Origin: Aquabacterium sp. NJ1 | Lineage (GTDB): Bacteria > Pseudomonadota > Gammaproteobacteria > Burkholderiales > Burkholderiaceae_C | Assembly: GCF_000768065.1 (NCBI RefSeq) | Contig: NZ_JRKM01000001.1 | Coordinates: 2,170,001-2,234,000 of the forward strand | DNA: 64,000 nucleotides | Direction of reading: 5' to 3' | Shown: positions 42,729-51,118 of the stretch, piece by piece | Numbering within the stretch: the first letter of the stretch is position 1 | How the letters are laid out: each line of letters begins with the position of its first letter | The notes under the pieces: generated by a model | What the model was told of the DNA's origin: nothing | What the model saw: only the letters and a program-made list of their open reading frames with translations | The model's database searches: none | Translations under genes and position numbers: made by a program

Positions 42729-43733
42729 ATGAAAGCACTGACATTCAAACGCTACGGCAAGTCCCCCGACGTCGGGTTCACAGACGTGCCCACGCCCACT
42801 CTCCAGCCCGATGAGATGCTGGTGCAGGTTCACGCGGTGGGCCTGAACCCGATCGACAACATGATTCTCACGGGGATGTTCAAGCCCGTGCTCAAGTTCC
42901 AGTTGCCGGCCACGATCGGCAGCGACGTCGCCGGTGTGGTGACCAAGGTCGGCAGCCGTGTCACCCGCTTCAAGCCAGGCGATGCGATCTTCGCCAGCGT
43001 CTTCGACCTCGAACGCGGCACCCTCGCCGAATTCGCGACGGTACCTGAAAGCGCGGCCGCCTTGAAACCCGCCAATCTGGACTTTGTTCAGGCTGCGTCC
43101 ATCCCCATGGTGGCACTCACCGCCTGGCAGGCCTTGAAGGACAGGGCTGGCCTGCGTGCTGGTCAGAAGGTCTTCATCCCCGCGGGCGCGGGCGGCATTG
43201 GCACGATGGCGATCCAGCTGGCAAAGCACTTTGGCGCACGGGTGGGCACCACGACCAGCACGGGCAACGTGCCACTGGTCAGCGGCCTGGGTGCGCAAGA
43301 GGTCATCGACTATCGGAAGCAGGCGTTCGAAAAGGTCCTCGAGGGTTATGACGTGGTGCTCGGCACGCTGCGCGACGAAGAGATCGAGAAAGCCATCAAG
43401 ATTCTCAAGCCGGGCGGCAAGCTCGTCTCGCTCGTCGGCCCATTGGACGCTGCCTTCGCGCGAGCCCGGGGCATGAACTTCTTCTTTGCCTTCGTGTTCA
43501 GCTTGATGAGCCGCAAGGTCTCCCGCCTGGCAAGCCAGCAAGGGGCGACCTACTCCTTCTTCTTCGTGCAGGCGAACGGCGCGCAGCTCGCGCAGATCGG
43601 CGACTTGCTGGCGTCGGAACGCATCCGCCCCGTGATTGACAAGGTGTTCCCGTTCGACAAGGCCAAAGAGGCCCTGGCCTATCTGGCCGAAGGCCGGGCA
43701 AAGGGCAAGGTGGTGGTGCAGGTCAAGCCCTAG
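42729..43733 (+). CDS. MDR-family NADP-dependent oxidoreductase (quinone oxidoreductase-like)
   Basis: A 334-residue medium-chain reductase. The N-terminal GroES-like domain includes PTPTLQPDEMLVQVHAVGLNPIDNMILTGMF and GSDVAGVV. The nucleotide-binding motif is AGAGGIGTMAIQLAKHFGARV (about residues 151-171). It lacks the zinc-ligand Cys cluster, as in quinone oxidoreductases and enoyl reductases. It follows the SCP2-like gene at 7 nt and precedes a TetR gene (52 nt). Probable role: reduction of an enone or quinone. Confidence 0.9.
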   Translation: MKALTFKRYGKSPDVGFTDVPTPTLQPDEMLVQVHAVGLNPIDNMILTGMFKPVLKFQLPATIGSDVAGVVTKVGSRVTRFKPGDAIFASVFDLERGTLAEFATVPESAAALKPANLDFVQAASIPMVALTAWQALKDRAGLRAGQKVFIPAGAGGIGTMAIQLAKHFGARVGTTTSTGNVPLVSGLGAQEVIDYRKQAFEKVLEGYDVVLGTLRDEEIEKAIKILKPGGKLVSLVGPLDAAFARARGMNFFFAFVFSLMSRKVSRLASQQGATYSFFFVQANGAQLAQIGDLLASERIRPVIDKVFPFDKAKEALAYLAEGRAKGKVVVQVKP

Positions 43734-43785
43734 CGCGCGTGAAGATCGTGGGAAGCGTTGGCCACGGCCTTCTACAATCGCAGGC

Positions 43786-44484
43786 ATGCCATCGAACGCC
43801 CATGCTGACGCTGCCGCAAGCCACAAGCGAGGCAAAGGCCGCCCGCCGCGCAACGCCACCGAAACAGAACTCATGCGCCGCCAGATCCTGCAAGGGGCGG
43901 CGCAAGTCTTTGCCGACCATGGCTCACACGGTGTGTCCGTGGAGTTGATCACGCAGGCGTGCGAGATTTCCCGTCCCACCTTCTACCGCTATTTCAAGAA
44001 TACCGATGAGGTGCTGGAGCTGATCCTCAAGGAGGCCAACGATCGCTTGATCTCCTTGGTGGTCACCGCCATTCGCGAGGCCGATGGCCCTATGCAGAAG
44101 GTGGAGGCGGGCCTGCAGGCCTGGCGAGCCTGGGGCGAGCAAACGGGCCCGGTGGTGCGCGCCATTTTTGCCGAGATGCAAGATGTCAGGTCACCGGCGT
44201 ACGCGCACCGCCAGCGTGTGCTGGAGGCCATCGCGGCCGAGCTGAACCAGATGGCCGTCGGGCTGGGCCGCGCATCGTTTGATCCGCTCCAGATCGAGTC
44301 CTTTGTGATCGGGGTCGAGTACCTGGGCTACCGCTTCCACTTTGGCCCGGAGGCGCCAACAGAAGCCCTTTGGCAGCGCACGCGCCAGGCCATGCTGCGC
44401 CTGGCCATCGGTCTGCTTGGTGGCTCGCTGGAATGGGCGCACGCCCCGCAACTGGCAGGGGTGCTGGGCATCACGCTGGATTGA
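43786..44484 (+). CDS. TetR/AcrR family transcriptional regulator
   Basis: A 232-residue TetR protein with a basic N-terminal arm (HKRGKGRPPRNATE) and HTH at about residues 30-75 (MRRQILQGAAQVFADHGSHGVSVELITQACEISRPTFYRYFKNTDEVLE). The C-terminal domain is all-helical. The ATG at 43786 is chosen; the frame is open from 43636 within the preceding gene. It closes the SDR-hydrolase-SCP2-MDR run and is convergent with the 154-aa gene. Confidence 0.9.
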   Translation: MPSNAHADAAASHKRGKGRPPRNATETELMRRQILQGAAQVFADHGSHGVSVELITQACEISRPTFYRYFKNTDEVLELILKEANDRLISLVVTAIREADGPMQKVEAGLQAWRAWGEQTGPVVRAIFAEMQDVRSPAYAHRQRVLEAIAAELNQMAVGLGRASFDPLQIESFVIGVEYLGYRFHFGPEAPTEALWQRTRQAMLRLAIGLLGGSLEWAHAPQLAGVLGITLD

Positions 44485-44529
44485 GGCTGGCCCGAGTCAG
44501 CCAGGACCTGGCCTCACCAGGACACCGCC

Positions 44530-44994
44530 TCATTTCGAGGGCGACGTGAGCACAAAAGGGAACACCAGGTGCTTGAGCAAGGGCGCATCCACAAACGTCA
44601 TGCCCAGGATGCAGCCGTCATCCATGCGCCGGAGTTCATCGGTCACCCAGCACCAAGGTGCACGTGCGTCCGCCGGATAGTTCAGCACCAGCGTGTCGAT
44701 GCCATCCAGGCGCGAGGGCGCACGATCCAGGGTCATGGGAAATCGAAGCTCGATGCCCGCCTTCGCCTGAAACTGGTTGGCCGCGCGCCCTTCCCCCAGG
44801 AATTGTTTGCCCATCCAGCCGCCAAAGCCGGTCATGCGCATGATGGGCCCGCTGCCCAGGCGAAACCACCAGGGGCCAGCGGGTACGCCCGCGTAAAAGC
44901 CCTTGAGTTCGGCCGCGGCCACGGGTCGCCCCTGGCGAAAAGCCTGCTTGAGCCCAGCAATGCCGCGTTGCGACAAGTCGGTGTGGAACTGCAT
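44530..44994 (-). CDS. hypothetical protein, 154 aa
   Basis: A 154-residue protein without a domain I recognise. Features: GFYAGVPAGPWWFRLGSGPIMRMTGFGGWMGKQF (aromatic, Gly-rich first half), IELRFPMTLDRAPSRLDGIDTLVLNYP and a Trp-rich centre (APWCWVTDELRRMDDGCILGM), ending FPFVLTSPSK. The pattern with GWMGK and LNYP recalls small lipocalin-like or DUF4334-like proteins, but this is not firm. It is divergent from the hydroxyacyl-CoA dehydrogenase gene, with a palindrome between them. Confidence 0.7.
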   Translation of the reverse strand: MQFHTDLSQRGIAGLKQAFRQGRPVAAAELKGFYAGVPAGPWWFRLGSGPIMRMTGFGGWMGKQFLGEGRAANQFQAKAGIELRFPMTLDRAPSRLDGIDTLVLNYPADARAPWCWVTDELRRMDDGCILGMTFVDAPLLKHLVFPFVLTSPSK

Positions 44995-45017
44995 GGTTGT
45001 CGTCCTCTTATTTTACG

Positions 45018-45031
45018 TTACACTAATGTAA
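45018..45031. promoter_or_regulatory. palindromic operator candidate before the hydroxyacyl-CoA dehydrogenase operon
   Basis: TTACA-CTAA-TGTAA is a perfect 14-bp inverted repeat in an AT-rich stretch, 23 nt upstream of the 154-aa gene start and about 105 nt before the dehydrogenase start. It probably binds a TetR regulator such as that at 43786 (inference). Confidence 0.5.
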
Positions 45032-45135
45032 TGATTAATGTTTGGCCGCGCAAGCCATGACGCCCTGTGCTTCGTGGCATGCGTCACGCCTGGCGCGTGA
45101 TCCCAGCACCACCTCATGACCCAAGGCGACAACAC

Positions 45136-46095
45136 ATGGCAGAGCCAACATTGAACGTGACCGTGATCGGCGGCGGCCTCATTGGCGCCTCCTGGGTCGC
45201 CTTGTTCCTGGCCCACGGGCATCACGTTTGCGTCCATGACGTGGCACCGGACGTGGCCGACCGCGTGCGCGCCGAGCTGCACCGCATCCAGCCCATGATG
45301 GCGCAATTGGGGATGCCGATCTCACCGCATGCGCCCACCCTGACGTTCGAGGCCGACCTTGGCCGCAGTGTCGAGAAGGCCGATGTGGTGCAGGAGTGCG
45401 GTCCCGAGCGGCTGGCATTCAAGCAATCGCTCTGGGCGCGTGTGGAGGCGCATTGCAAGGCAGACGCCCTGTTGCTGTCTTCCAGCTCCGGCATCACGGC
45501 CAGCATGCAGTCGCGCAAGATGAAGACGCCGCAGCGCATGCTGGTGGGGCACCCGTTCAACCCCCCTCACCTCATCCCCTTGGTAGAAGTGGTGCCAGGC
45601 TGCAAGACCAGTCAAACGGCTGTCACGCGTGCGCGTGACTTCTACCTCTCCTTGGGCAAGCAGGCTGTTGTGCTCAACAAGGAGATCCCGGGCTTCGTGG
45701 CCAACCGCATCCAGGCCGCGGTGATCCGCGAAAGCGTGTCGCTGGTCAAGCAGGGGGTGGTGTCGGTTGAAGATCTGGACGTGGCGGTGCAGTCCTCACT
45801 GGGCTTGCGCTGGGCCACAGGCGGCCCCTTTCTGTCTGCCCATCTAGGCGGGGGCGCGGGGGGCATCCGGGCGTTCTGGCGACAGTTTGCCGGAGGCTTG
45901 CAACTGCTGTGGCTGCACATGCGCCTGCGCCCCGTCCTGCTTACCACCAGGACGCAGGCTGATCTGGCTGACGAAGTCCTGAAACGATACGGTGGGCAGT
46001 CGATTGATCAACTGGCCTCGCTGCGCGACCAGCAGCAGATCGCGCTCTTGCAGACCTTGCAGGCCCCTCACACCAACGAGAACACCCTCCCATGA
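45136..46095 (+). CDS. 3-hydroxyacyl-CoA dehydrogenase-like protein
   Basis: A 319-residue NAD-dependent dehydrogenase of the 3-hydroxyacyl-CoA dehydrogenase/L-gulonate/carnitine dehydrogenase group. The Rossmann motif IGGGLIGASW lies at residues 11-20. SSSSGITASM precedes the catalytic-His segment VGHPFNPPHLIPLVEVVPG, and KEIPGFVANRIQAAVIRE is the C-terminal domain start. It would oxidise a 3-hydroxy group on a CoA-bound or free acid chain. The ATG at 45136 is used; the frame is open from 45067. It overlaps the SDR gene by 4 nt (ATGA) and heads the operon. Confidence 0.9.
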   Translation: MAEPTLNVTVIGGGLIGASWVALFLAHGHHVCVHDVAPDVADRVRAELHRIQPMMAQLGMPISPHAPTLTFEADLGRSVEKADVVQECGPERLAFKQSLWARVEAHCKADALLLSSSSGITASMQSRKMKTPQRMLVGHPFNPPHLIPLVEVVPGCKTSQTAVTRARDFYLSLGKQAVVLNKEIPGFVANRIQAAVIRESVSLVKQGVVSVEDLDVAVQSSLGLRWATGGPFLSAHLGGGAGGIRAFWRQFAGGLQLLWLHMRLRPVLLTTRTQADLADEVLKRYGGQSIDQLASLRDQQQIALLQTLQAPHTNENTLP

Positions 46096-46931
46096 CACGT
46101 CCACATCTTGATGACATCGTGCTGATCACCGGCTGCAGTTCGGGCATCGGCAAGGCACTGGCACTGGCTTTTCATCGGCAGGGACACAAGGTGGTGGCCA
46201 CGGCGAGGCGCCTGCAAGCCATGCAGGACCTGGCCGAGGCGGGCATCCGCACACTGGCGCTGGACGTCACCCAGGCATCGGACATCCAGCGGGTGCTGGA
46301 CCAGTTGCGGGACGCCGGGTGCACGGTAGGCACGCTGGTCAACAACGCGGGCTACGGTGCCATGGGCCCCTTGCTGGATCTGCCGCACGCCGAATGGCAA
46401 AAGCAGTTTGATGTCAACGTTTTTGCCCCCATGGCGCTGACCCGCGCCGTGGTCTCCGAGATGATCAAGCGGCGCAGCGGCCAGATCGTGAACATCAGCA
46501 GCGTCTCCGGTGTCATGCCCACCCCGTTTGCAGGTGCCTATTGCGCCAGCAAGGCCGCCTTGAATGCCGCCACGGATTCGCTGCGCATGGAGCTTCGCCC
46601 CTTCGGCATCAGCGTGGTGACGGTTCAGCCTGGTGGCATCGAGTCGGCCTTTGGCGAACGTGCGGCAGACCAGGTCAGCATGGCACCCGATTCGCCCTAC
46701 CAGCCCATCCGCGCAGGCGTGTTGTCTCGTGCCAATGAGAGCCAGGCGGGCGCCACACCGGCCGACGTCTTTGCCAGCGCCTTGGTGGCCCAGCTTGATC
46801 GGCCCTACCCACCTGCCGTGATCAGGCTGGGCCAGAAGAGCACCTTGATGCCGCTGATGAGGTGGTTGCTGCCCATCGCCTGGATCGATCGCATCCTCAG
46901 CAAGCGCTTCTCGCTGAACCGCCTGCGCTGA
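46092..46931 (+). CDS. short-chain dehydrogenase/reductase
   Basis: A 279-residue SDR with TGCSSGIGKALALAFHRQGHKVVATARR near residue 14, NNAGYGAMGP near 88 and the catalytic YCASKAALNAATDSLR near 152. The C-terminal extension (LMPLMRWLLPIAWIDRILSKRF) is hydrophobic, as in SDRs of the 17-beta-hydroxysteroid dehydrogenase-like or long-chain oxidoreductase group. It overlaps the hydroxyacyl-CoA dehydrogenase gene by 4 nt and is followed 18 nt later by the small Tat protein. Confidence 0.9.
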   Translation: MTRPHLDDIVLITGCSSGIGKALALAFHRQGHKVVATARRLQAMQDLAEAGIRTLALDVTQASDIQRVLDQLRDAGCTVGTLVNNAGYGAMGPLLDLPHAEWQKQFDVNVFAPMALTRAVVSEMIKRRSGQIVNISSVSGVMPTPFAGAYCASKAALNAATDSLRMELRPFGISVVTVQPGGIESAFGERAADQVSMAPDSPYQPIRAGVLSRANESQAGATPADVFASALVAQLDRPYPPAVIRLGQKSTLMPLMRWLLPIAWIDRILSKRFSLNRLR

Positions 46932-46949
46932 CACCCCAAGGTTGACAAC

Positions 46950-47468
46950 ATGAATCGACGAACATGGTTGCGTCGCACCGCAGGTGCGTCTGCCGGCCTG
47001 GTGGCGGCCGGCACGCTGGGCTCGCTCGCGCACATCTGGGTCTTGCGAGGCGCCGATGCCGAAGGGCTGACGCCCGCGGGCAAGGCCGTCCTGACGCACA
47101 TGTCGCGTGGTGTGCTGGCGGGCTTTCTGGCCAGCCATGCGTCAGATCGCGAGCGCATCCTGCATCAAGCCATGAACAGCATTGCTGCGGGCGCCGCCCG
47201 GCTCCCCAAGCTGGTGAAGCTGCAACTGGGGGGGCTGCTGGCTGCCGTCGACAGCCCAGCCAGCCGCTACCTGCTGACGGGTGTCTCCCACGCCTGGGAC
47301 AAGTTGAGCGATGCCGAGGTGGCCCAGGCACTGGATCGCATGCGCCTGTCTTCCGACCTCCCCACCTTGGTGGCCTACAAGGCCTTGCGCAATCTGGTGT
47401 GCCTGCAGGTGTTCTCTGACCGGGACCTGCAGGCCATGACCACCTACCCTGGCCCCCTCGACATCTGA
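46950..47468 (+). CDS. Tat-exported small subunit of a GMC dehydrogenase (gluconate dehydrogenase subunit 3-like)
   Basis: A 172-residue protein starting with a twin-arginine signal MNRRTWLRRTAGASAGLVAAG. The mature part is helical and resembles the small gamma subunit of membrane FAD dehydrogenases, a common partner encoded just before the GMC subunit. Here it ends 6 nt before the GMC gene. The Tat signal would carry the folded complex out in one step. No cytochrome c subunit follows, so the electron acceptor is unclear. Confidence 0.75.
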   Translation: MNRRTWLRRTAGASAGLVAAGTLGSLAHIWVLRGADAEGLTPAGKAVLTHMSRGVLAGFLASHASDRERILHQAMNSIAAGAARLPKLVKLQLGGLLAAVDSPASRYLLTGVSHAWDKLSDAEVAQALDRMRLSSDLPTLVAYKALRNLVCLQVFSDRDLQAMTTYPGPLDI

Positions 47469-47474
47469 TCCGCC

Positions 47475-49070
47475 ATGAGCAAGCTACCCGACCCCTTCGT
47501 TCAAGGCCTGGCCAGTGGCTGGAAGGTCCATGACGCGCGCACCATCTCGTCCCCCACGCTCACCTGCGATGTCGTCATCATTGGCTCAGGCGCAGGCGGT
47601 GGCATCACGGCAGAGATGCTGACGCAGGCAGGCCTGGACGTGCTCATCGTGGAAGAAGGCCCGCTCAAGACCAGCACCGACTTCCGTCAAAACGAGGCCG
47701 AGGCCTATGCCACGCTTTACCAGGAGGGGGGCGCCCGCCAGTCGATGGACCGTGCCATCTCCATCTTGCAGGGACGATGCGTTGGCGGCTCCACGGTGGT
47801 GAACTACACGACCAGCTTTCGCACGCCGGCCGACACCCTGGCCCATTGGCGCGATGAACTGGGCCTGAAGGACATCACGTCGCCCGCGCTGCAGGACAGC
47901 TTTGCCCACGTGGAGCAGCGCCTGCACATCACGCCGTGGGACGTACCGCTCAACCGCAACAACAGCTTGCTGGAAGAAGGCCTCAAAGCCTCTGGGCGCC
48001 AGGCACACCGTATTCAACGCAACGTCAAGGGGTGCTGGAACCTGGGCTCTTGCGGCATGGGCTGCCCCACCAACGCCAAGCAGTCCATGCTGGTCACCAC
48101 CCTGCCCGCCGCCTTGCAAGGCGGCGCGCGGCTGGTGCACAACCTGCGCGCGGAACGCTTCGAGTATGGCCAGGGCAAGGTGCAGCGCCTCATCGCCCAG
48201 CCGGTGGCCTTGTCGGGGGACCCGGCCGGCACACCGATCACGATCCAGGCCAGACACTATGTGCTGGCCGCCGGCGGCATCAACGCACCGGCGCTGCTGC
48301 TGCGCTCCGACACGCCTGATGGCCCCGGCCTGATCGGGCGCCGAACCTTTCTGCACCCCGTTGCCTTCTCGGCCGCGCGCTTTGACGAGAAGGTCGAACC
48401 CTGGGCCGGCGCGCCGCAGACGGTGTACACCGATGACTTCGTGCGTCGTTCGGCCTTGAACCCCGGCATCGGTTTCAAGATCGAGGCCATCCCCTTGCAT
48501 CCGGGCCTGGCGTCCGTTCTTTTTGGCGGTGTCGGCCAGGCCCTGCTCCAACGCTTCCAGGGCTATGGCCACACACAGATGCTGCACGGCTTGCTGCGCG
48601 ACGGCTTCGAGCCGGAGTCGCAAGGCGGGCGCGTGCACCTCAACCTGGATGGCTCGGCCCTGCTGCATTACCCTTTGACCGATCACGTGAAAGCGGGTTT
48701 CAAGCGCGCCTGGCAAGCCATGGCCGACATCCAGTTTGCGTCGGGGGCCCGCGAGGTGCTGCCCCTGCACGAACAGGCCAGGCCTTACACCAGTCGCGCG
48801 GAGGCCAGGCAGGCCATCCCGTCACTCAGCGATGTCTCGCACCACCTGGGCGCCGGCTCAGCGCATGTCATGGGGGGATGCCCCATGGGCGCCACGCCAG
48901 ACAAGGGCGTGGTGGATCAACTGGGCCGGCACTGGACCATCGGCAACCTGTCCATCCACGACGGCTCGGTGCTGCCGACCAGCGTGGGCGCCAATCCGCA
49001 GTTGAGCATTTACGGTTTGGCGCATCGCTTCTCCGTCGGCCTGGTGCAGCGACTCACGCAGCACGGCTAG
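47475..49070 (+). CDS. GMC-family FAD oxidoreductase, large subunit
   Basis: A 531-residue flavoprotein. The FAD motif VVIIGSGAGGGITAEML lies at residues 34-50, and GRCVGGSTVVNYTTSFR at 100-116. A CX5CX3C cluster (Cys187, Cys193, Cys197; CWNLGSCGMGCP) is followed by AGGINAPALLL. The C-terminal part has SAHVMGGCPMG and the SVLPTSVGANPQLSIYGLAHR ending expected for GMC enzymes. Long-chain alcohols or sterols are likely substrates. It has no signal of its own, so it probably rides out with the Tat-bearing small subunit. Convergent with the TetR gene. Confidence 0.9.
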   Translation: MSKLPDPFVQGLASGWKVHDARTISSPTLTCDVVIIGSGAGGGITAEMLTQAGLDVLIVEEGPLKTSTDFRQNEAEAYATLYQEGGARQSMDRAISILQGRCVGGSTVVNYTTSFRTPADTLAHWRDELGLKDITSPALQDSFAHVEQRLHITPWDVPLNRNNSLLEEGLKASGRQAHRIQRNVKGCWNLGSCGMGCPTNAKQSMLVTTLPAALQGGARLVHNLRAERFEYGQGKVQRLIAQPVALSGDPAGTPITIQARHYVLAAGGINAPALLLRSDTPDGPGLIGRRTFLHPVAFSAARFDEKVEPWAGAPQTVYTDDFVRRSALNPGIGFKIEAIPLHPGLASVLFGGVGQALLQRFQGYGHTQMLHGLLRDGFEPESQGGRVHLNLDGSALLHYPLTDHVKAGFKRAWQAMADIQFASGAREVLPLHEQARPYTSRAEARQAIPSLSDVSHHLGAGSAHVMGGCPMGATPDKGVVDQLGRHWTIGNLSIHDGSVLPTSVGANPQLSIYGLAHRFSVGLVQRLTQHG

Positions 49071-49675
49071 GCATCTTTCCTTGAGGCCGCCGTTGCCCCC
49101 TGCAGGGCACCCACGCACACCTCGATCAGCGCTTGCCGGTCGACCATCGCGCCGCGGTCCAGCCAATCCAGGACAGCCTGGACAAGGAATGCCAGCCAGG
49201 CACGGACGGCCAGATAACTCAGCGAATGGGGTTCACCCCCCTCTCCCATCCCCGCCAGGATGCGCTTCGCCTGCAAGTCCAGGTTGCGGTTGACCACGTC
49301 CTGAACGGTTGGCTCCAGGCTGGCCGCACTGCGGAAGATGGCCCGATACATGTGCGGGTGGCTTTCGACATAGTCGAAATAGGCCTCCAGGCTGGCCTGC
49401 AATTGCGCCCTCGGTGGCAACGACGGATCGGGCTGCGTCGCGTTCAGGATCTCGTCATAACCGCCCTGGACGATGGCCGCAAAAAAGACCCGCTTGCTGG
49501 GGAAGTAGTGATACAGCAAGCCCCGTGACACGCCCGCCTGTTGGGCGATCTGGTCAATCTGAACGTCGTCGTAAGCCTTGGTGCCGAACACGGCAGCCCC
49601 GACAGCCAGCAAGTGGGCCCGGCGGGCATCGGGCTCCAGGCGCGGCCCGACGCCCCCCTTTGGCTGGTCTTGCAT
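49067..49675 (-). CDS. TetR/AcrR family transcriptional regulator
   Basis: A 202-residue TetR protein with HTH at about residues 18-62 (ARRAHLLAVGAAVFGTKAYDDVQIDQIAQQAGVSRGLLYHYFPSKRVFFAAIV). The C-terminal domain has YFDYVESHPHMYRAIFRSAAS, typical of the TetR_C_33-like group. The ATG at 49673-49675 is chosen; a GTG at 49687 is in frame. It is divergent from an alpha/beta hydrolase gene with two palindromes in between and overlaps the GMC gene by 4 nt at its end. Confidence 0.9.
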   Translation of the reverse strand: MQDQPKGGVGPRLEPDARRAHLLAVGAAVFGTKAYDDVQIDQIAQQAGVSRGLLYHYFPSKRVFFAAIVQGGYDEILNATQPDPSLPPRAQLQASLEAYFDYVESHPHMYRAIFRSAASLEPTVQDVVNRNLDLQAKRILAGMGEGGEPHSLSYLAVRAWLAFLVQAVLDWLDRGAMVDRQALIEVCVGALQGATAASRKDA

Positions 49676-49694
49676 TGCCACGCACACCCCTTAT

Positions 49695-49747
49695 TTGACA
49701 CGTAGTCAATAGTGTATTCACAATCGCACTATTGAACATACGTTCAA
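49695..49747. promoter_or_regulatory. two palindromic operator candidates between tetR and alpha/beta hydrolase
   Basis: The inverted repeats TTGAC-ACGTA-GTCAA (49695-49709) and TTGAAC-ATAC-GTTCAA (49732-49747) both have perfect arms. They lie in an AT-rich intergenic stretch before the divergent genes, centres about 38 bp apart. They are related to, but not the same as, the N3-spaced GTTGAC operators found elsewhere. Confidence 0.6.
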
Positions 49748-49779
49748 CAGCAATTGAACTTTGCAGAAAAGGAAACGGC

Positions 49780-51063
49780 ATGCCCCACATCAAGGACACC
49801 CTGCGGCGTGTGTTCATCACCACGTGCATGCTGACCAGAACGACCGAACTGGCCACACGACGCTTGGGAACGGGCTTTTTTCTGCCCGCGCTGTTCGTGC
49901 TGCGCTATGCGTCCATGGGTGGACTGGACCCGACACGCTTTGCGGCGCAACTCAAGGGCGTGCGCTCCTTCAGGGATGAAGCCTGGTGCGCATACTGGAA
50001 TGCATTGGCGCGGCAAGAACTGGACGCCATCACGACCGTGTTGCCCGGCTTTGATGCAAGCGCGCCGGACTGGAACGCGCTGCGTGAAGCACTGGCCCCC
50101 TTGGGCAAACGGGTGGTGGCCTTGATGACCTTGAGCGAGGCCGATGACATGCACGCCTCCCCAGCGAGTGAGCGTGCCATGACGGCCCTGCGGCACCTGA
50201 TCAAGGCCATCACCTACTACCAGGTCAGTGCGTTCCCGGGCGGGTCTGCGGCCCGCATGGAGGCCTACGCGCTATCGCGATCGCTTTTCAACGAGTTGAC
50301 ATGCATCGTGGGCCCGCTGGTGGGCATCGTGATCGAGAAGCGCCGCATCGAGGTGGACGGTGACGTCATCGAGGGCTACTTGATGACGCCCAGCGGAACC
50401 CAACGCCACCCACTGGCCATCATCACCAACGGCCTGGAAGGCACGGCTCAAGAGCTGGCGATACCCTTGCTCAAGTACCACGACTCGGGCATGGCGGTGT
50501 TCGTCATGGAGATGCCCGGCACCTACGCCTACCGCAAGCCCATGACCCCGGCCTCCGAGGCCGTCTATCACGCCGTGATCGACCATCTGTCTCGCGACCC
50601 CCGCATCGATTCACAACGCATGGGTTTCGTTGGCGTGAGCTTCGGTGCGTATTGGGCGGCACGGATGGCAGGCACCAACCCGCATTTGCGATGCGCGGTG
50701 GCTTGCGGCGCGCCCACTCATCATTCTTTCCAGATCAAGGGCGCGATCGGGATGCCCGACATCATCATCAAGGCGCTGCTGAACACCACCGGCGCCAAGA
50801 CGCTGATGAGCCTCGGCCTGAAGCTGCAAGCCCTGTCGCTGCACCACTTCTACCGTCAAATCAAGATCCCCTTGCTGGTCATCAATGGTGACCGCGACAC
50901 CCTGCTCAGCACCCAGGACTCCATTGACCTGGCGTCTGGTGCCGTGCAAGGCACGCTCAAGCTCTACCCCAATGACGACCATTGCGCCATGGCGCATTAC
51001 AGGGAATGGCTGGACTTGTCACAGGCGTGGTTGCGCCAGCAGTTGGTGCCGGGTGCGGGCTGA
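49780..51063 (+). CDS. alpha/beta hydrolase (FrsA/DUF1100-like)
   Basis: A 427-residue hydrolase. The N-terminal half is helical (FLPALFVLRYASMGGLDPTRFAAQLKG). The alpha/beta fold begins near residue 190 (EVDGDVIEGYLMTPSGTQRHPLAIITNGLEGTAQEL). The nucleophile motif GVSFGAYWAARMAG and the late NGDRDTLLS and DDHCAMAHY supply the Ser-Asp-His triad. The two-part layout recalls FrsA-type hydrolases. AAAGGA precedes the ATG at 49780; upstream sequence holds the TetR-linked palindromes. Substrate unknown. Confidence 0.85.
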   Translation: MPHIKDTLRRVFITTCMLTRTTELATRRLGTGFFLPALFVLRYASMGGLDPTRFAAQLKGVRSFRDEAWCAYWNALARQELDAITTVLPGFDASAPDWNALREALAPLGKRVVALMTLSEADDMHASPASERAMTALRHLIKAITYYQVSAFPGGSAARMEAYALSRSLFNELTCIVGPLVGIVIEKRRIEVDGDVIEGYLMTPSGTQRHPLAIITNGLEGTAQELAIPLLKYHDSGMAVFVMEMPGTYAYRKPMTPASEAVYHAVIDHLSRDPRIDSQRMGFVGVSFGAYWAARMAGTNPHLRCAVACGAPTHHSFQIKGAIGMPDIIIKALLNTTGAKTLMSLGLKLQALSLHHFYRQIKIPLLVINGDRDTLLSTQDSIDLASGAVQGTLKLYPNDDHCAMAHYREWLDLSQAWLRQQLVPGAG

Positions 51064-51118
51064 AAAGTGCATTGCGAAGGGGGGCAGCCAGCCCTTGAAT
51101 GTTGAGCGCTGGCCAGAC

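Noticed and set aside
46941..46955. GTTGACAACATGAAT as another GTTGAC operator
   Set aside because: Only one half-site is present, it covers a start codon, and there is no second palindrome 30 bp away.
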